Shown in pieces: positions 61,582 to 64,000 of a stretch of 64,000 nt of DNA. How positions within the stretch are numbered: the first letter of the stretch is position 1; every line of letters starts with the position of its first letter. The notes under the pieces were generated by a model that had not been told where the DNA came from, did no database searches, and was given only the letters and a program-made list of their open reading frames with translations. This DNA comes from Acidipropionibacterium timonense. GTDB taxonomy: Bacteria; Actinomycetota; Actinomycetes; Propionibacteriales; Propionibacteriaceae. The position numbers were made by a program, and so were the translations under genes. The stretch is taken from assembly GCF_900605005.1 (NCBI RefSeq), contig NZ_LR027558.1, positions 340,510 to 404,509 on the forward strand, read 5' to 3'.

Positions 61582-63977
61582 ATGCACTGCACCCCAACCC
61601 GCACGTCGACTCGCCGGACGATCGGCGTGCTCACCTCGGTCGCGACCGCAGCGGCCATGCTCGTGGCCGCTTCACCGGCCAGCCAGGCTGGGCCGGATGA
61701 CGGCAAGACCGTCGCCACCGAGGCCCACGTCGACGCCCCGAAGACCTACTGGGAGAACGGGACCTTCGCCCTCAAGAGCGAGGTCCGTCAGCATGCGATC
61801 CCGCTGGACGGGACCGTCAACTGGATCGGCCGGGGCTACAGCACGCTGCTGCGTCCCGAGCAGAAGTTCATGTTCACGGTGCCCGACGATCCCGTCTTCG
61901 CACCCCTGTCGGACCATGGCCGTCGCTGGTACGCCGGTCCGCACATCGCCGGTGACCACAACACCCCCATCTGGGCGGGATTCGGTGCGGACGACAAGAT
62001 TCCCACCGAGACCTTCCGTGACGGTTCCTTCTCGCTCGACGTCGTCGGCTTCTCCGGACCGGGACGCATGGAGGCCTTCAACGCTTGGGACCACTCGCTG
62101 TCCAGGCTGCTGTCGAGCCACGACCCGAGCTACCGGTCGTCGTACCTCACGCCGAAAAACCACACGCACAACGTCACGGCCTTCACCAAGCCCGGCCGCT
62201 ACGTCGTCGACTACCGGACGACGGCCCGCGGCAAGGACGGGCGACTCATCGCCTCGAAGACCTCGACCCTCGTGTGGCAGGTCGGCGGGACGCGTCCGGC
62301 GGACAAGGCCACCACGCCCCTCAAGGACAGCTTCGCCGCCGCCCCGTCGGGCAAGCCGAGCACTCCCTACACCTTCACGATGAAGCCCCACACCGGCCGC
62401 GAGAAGCCCGCCGACGACCAGCTCACCGACATGGTCTTCGACGCCGGCGACAAGAACGTGCGCGGGACGGTCACCTTCTTCATCGACGGGTTCCACCTGG
62501 CCGAGCTGCCCGTCGTCGACGGTCGCGCCACGTGGAGCGAGATGATCGGCTCGGGGACCTCGAAGTTCCAGGCGGTCTTCGTCCCGGCCTCCGGCTCGAG
62601 CGCACCGCGCTGGGCCTCGAGCCCGTTGGCCTACGAGTTCGGTCCGGAGTCCGCCTCGACGACCTCGGCGACGGGGGAGGAGTCCCTGCCGACCGAGCAC
62701 TCGCAGGATCCGGCTCCGGCCTTCGACCTCAAGGAGTACTCGCCGGCCTCGGCCGTCAAGTGGACCGTCGACGTCACGCCCGGCAAGCCCGATGACGACA
62801 CCGACAAGCCCTTCGTGACGCGCATCAAGCTGTCCGACCCTCGCTATCGAGCCAACATCGACGGCGGCTACTACGACAAGCCGGACGCCAAGTACTCGAC
62901 CTGCCAGGTGTACGGCGTCACCGACGAGCACGGGGAACTCAAGGTCTCCAACGACGGTGACGTCTGTGGCGGTTACTACCTCAAGTTCAAGATCTCGCCG
63001 CACGCCCTCGTCAAGGCCCCGGGTGGTTCGGTGGAGGTCACCGTCCCGCTGCCGAAGGACTCGCTGACCCTGCACCGCAGCGGTGAGCTGGCGACGGGAG
63101 ATGCCACGCCGAAGCCGACGCCCACGCCCACGCCGAAGCCGGACTCGGTCCTGACGACCCCGGTGCTGCTCGAGCGAGGACATGTCGACATCAAGGCGGA
63201 CCTCGACCACGGCACTCTTCGCGGCCTGCTCGGGGATGACACCTTGAGCCATGCCAAGCACTCCGTCGACCGCTCCCTCGGGTCGGTCGCCCTCGCCGTG
63301 CCGGACTCGGCCCGCAAGCGCCGTCCGTCGTCGGGCATGCTCGCCGAGCCGAGGTTCGGCTTCCTGGGCCGCAAGGGAGCGCTCGTCCACATGCTGCCCG
63401 AGGTCAATGACAACGTGCACGTGTGGCCGGGCTGGTCGACGAATGCCCTGGCGGGCACCGGCGCCGGAGCCGCAACCCTGCGGATCGCGCCGGCCGTCAT
63501 TCCCGCCGGTGGCGCCTACCACGTCTTCAGCGCCGACTCCATCACCGGGCGTCTCGACCACATGGTCGACTCGACCTCAGGAAAGGTGGACGTGGCGATC
63601 CCCGAGCCGACGCACGCCCACGCCACGTGGTCCTTCAGCAAGCCGGGGGCGTACCTGCTGCATGTGTCGTGGACGACGACGCTGGGCGGTCGCACCGTCT
63701 CCAGCCGTCCTGAGTGCCTCACCTTCCTCGTGGGGGACGCCGCCATCGCCGATCACCGTGCGGGGCGCACGCCGTCCTGCCCGGCCGTTCCCGGCGCCAG
63801 CACCTCCCCGTCGGCTCCGGCCGTGACGCCGTCGACCCCGGTGGCTTCCCCGTCGACGCCGGCTGTGACGCCGTCGGTTCCTGTCGCGACGCCGTCGACC
63901 CCGGTGGTGTCCCCGTCGGCCCCGGCCGTGTCGCCGACCTCCCCGACCACCTCGGCCCCGGCACCACGGCTGGCTCC
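61582..63977 (+). CDS. Surface-anchored protein with choice-of-anchor M-type domains, 3' partial
   Basis: 799 codons visible up to the adapter junction. Signal peptide (about 1-36, ending ASPASQA). First anchor-M-like domain at about 40-235 ends HTHNVTAFTKPGRYVVDYRTT; a second at about 540-725 ends THAHATWSFSKPGAYLLHVSW and TFLVGD. A 150-residue Ig-like middle (VTFFIDGFHLAELPVVDGRATW) lies between. After residue 730 comes a TPSTPVASPS-type repeat wall spacer. AGGAG is 5 bases before the ATG at 61582. The family is found with metal ABC transporters, so zinc acquisition at the surface is inferred from this plus the Zur box. The real C-terminus and anchor are missing. Confidence 0.8.
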
Positions 63978-64000
63978 TATACACATCTGACGCTGCCGAC
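63978..64000. other. Sequencing adapter (Nextera transposase end), not genomic
   Basis: The last 23 bases exactly match the Nextera mosaic-end plus Read 1 adapter in reverse complement (begins TATACACATCTGACGCTGCC). This is the end of the assembled contig; any translation through it is artificial. Confidence 0.93.

Noticed and set aside
61672..63561. 629-codon open frame antisense to the surface protein
   Set aside because: Shadow of the real gene, no start signal, runs of Arg/Gly.
63800..63970. Regular TPSTPV-type DNA repeats, checked as a possible CRISPR or tandem array
   Set aside because: They are codon-level repeats of a Pro/Thr/Ser wall spacer in frame with the surface protein; units are uneven with no unique spacers.

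Overview
High-GC actinobacterial chromosome segment (by eye roughly two thirds G+C or more), most likely from the Propionibacteriaceae. This is inferred from gene content and order: an eukaryote-type UDP-glucose pyrophosphorylase, DtxR-type iron control, an Mfd/MazG/enolase block, and the mscL-SAF-FmdB-formyl-THF ligase-MoeA-like-RimJ-membrane protein block that is also found in mycobacteria. No rRNA gene or 16S fragment is present, so the genus is not fixed. Coding is dense, with many ATGA/GTGA stop-start overlaps.

Layout. 1-5564 (minus): an XPB-type helicase, its helicase-associated partner, a fibronectin-III-like secreted protein and membrane proteins; the first gene runs off the left edge. 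5712-13894: amino-sugar catabolism (nagB, nagA) around a Csp/DUF3027/DUF2530/NCS2 purine-permease group and serC. 13937-19846: DtxR regulator coupled to an unknown gene and a methyltransferase, then thioredoxin, a sugar MFS carrier and a His-tailed EamA carrier. 19908-29659: tRNA-Arg, a lipoprotein serpin, UGPase, mscL, and a conserved envelope/division block containing a degenerate MoeA (Glp-like), RimJ and a GlpR-like membrane receptor. 29717-32707: accessory region starting at tRNA-Ala, with a recombinase remnant, an AbiD/F HEPN protein, decayed sequence and a broken heme oxygenase still preceded by DtxR boxes. 32774-40804: methyltransferase/aldo-keto reductase pair, CsbD, CorA, uracil permease, and a tightly coupled operon of a four-cysteine secreted peptide, an ABC ATPase and an 800-residue FtsX-like permease. 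40965-47466: protein O-mannosyltransferase, rsmI-tatD-ksgA-ispE-marR, tetR. 47648-49378: tRNA-Gln and a single-ORF fusion of AbiEi antitoxin with AbiEii toxin. 49498-61435: glmU-prs, rplY-pth, prsW, mfd-lipoprotein-mazG and eno. 61533-63977: a Zur-box-like palindrome and a large surface protein cut by the end of the contig.

Most notable: (i) the peptide/ABC operon at 37372-40804; (ii) the fused AbiE toxin-antitoxin with its own palindromic operator; (iii) a Glp/RimJ/GlpR-like locus outside Corynebacteriales; (iv) GlmU with its acetyltransferase His and Tyr replaced; (v) the last 23 bases are an exact match to Nextera transposase adapter sequence, so the right edge of the window is not genomic.
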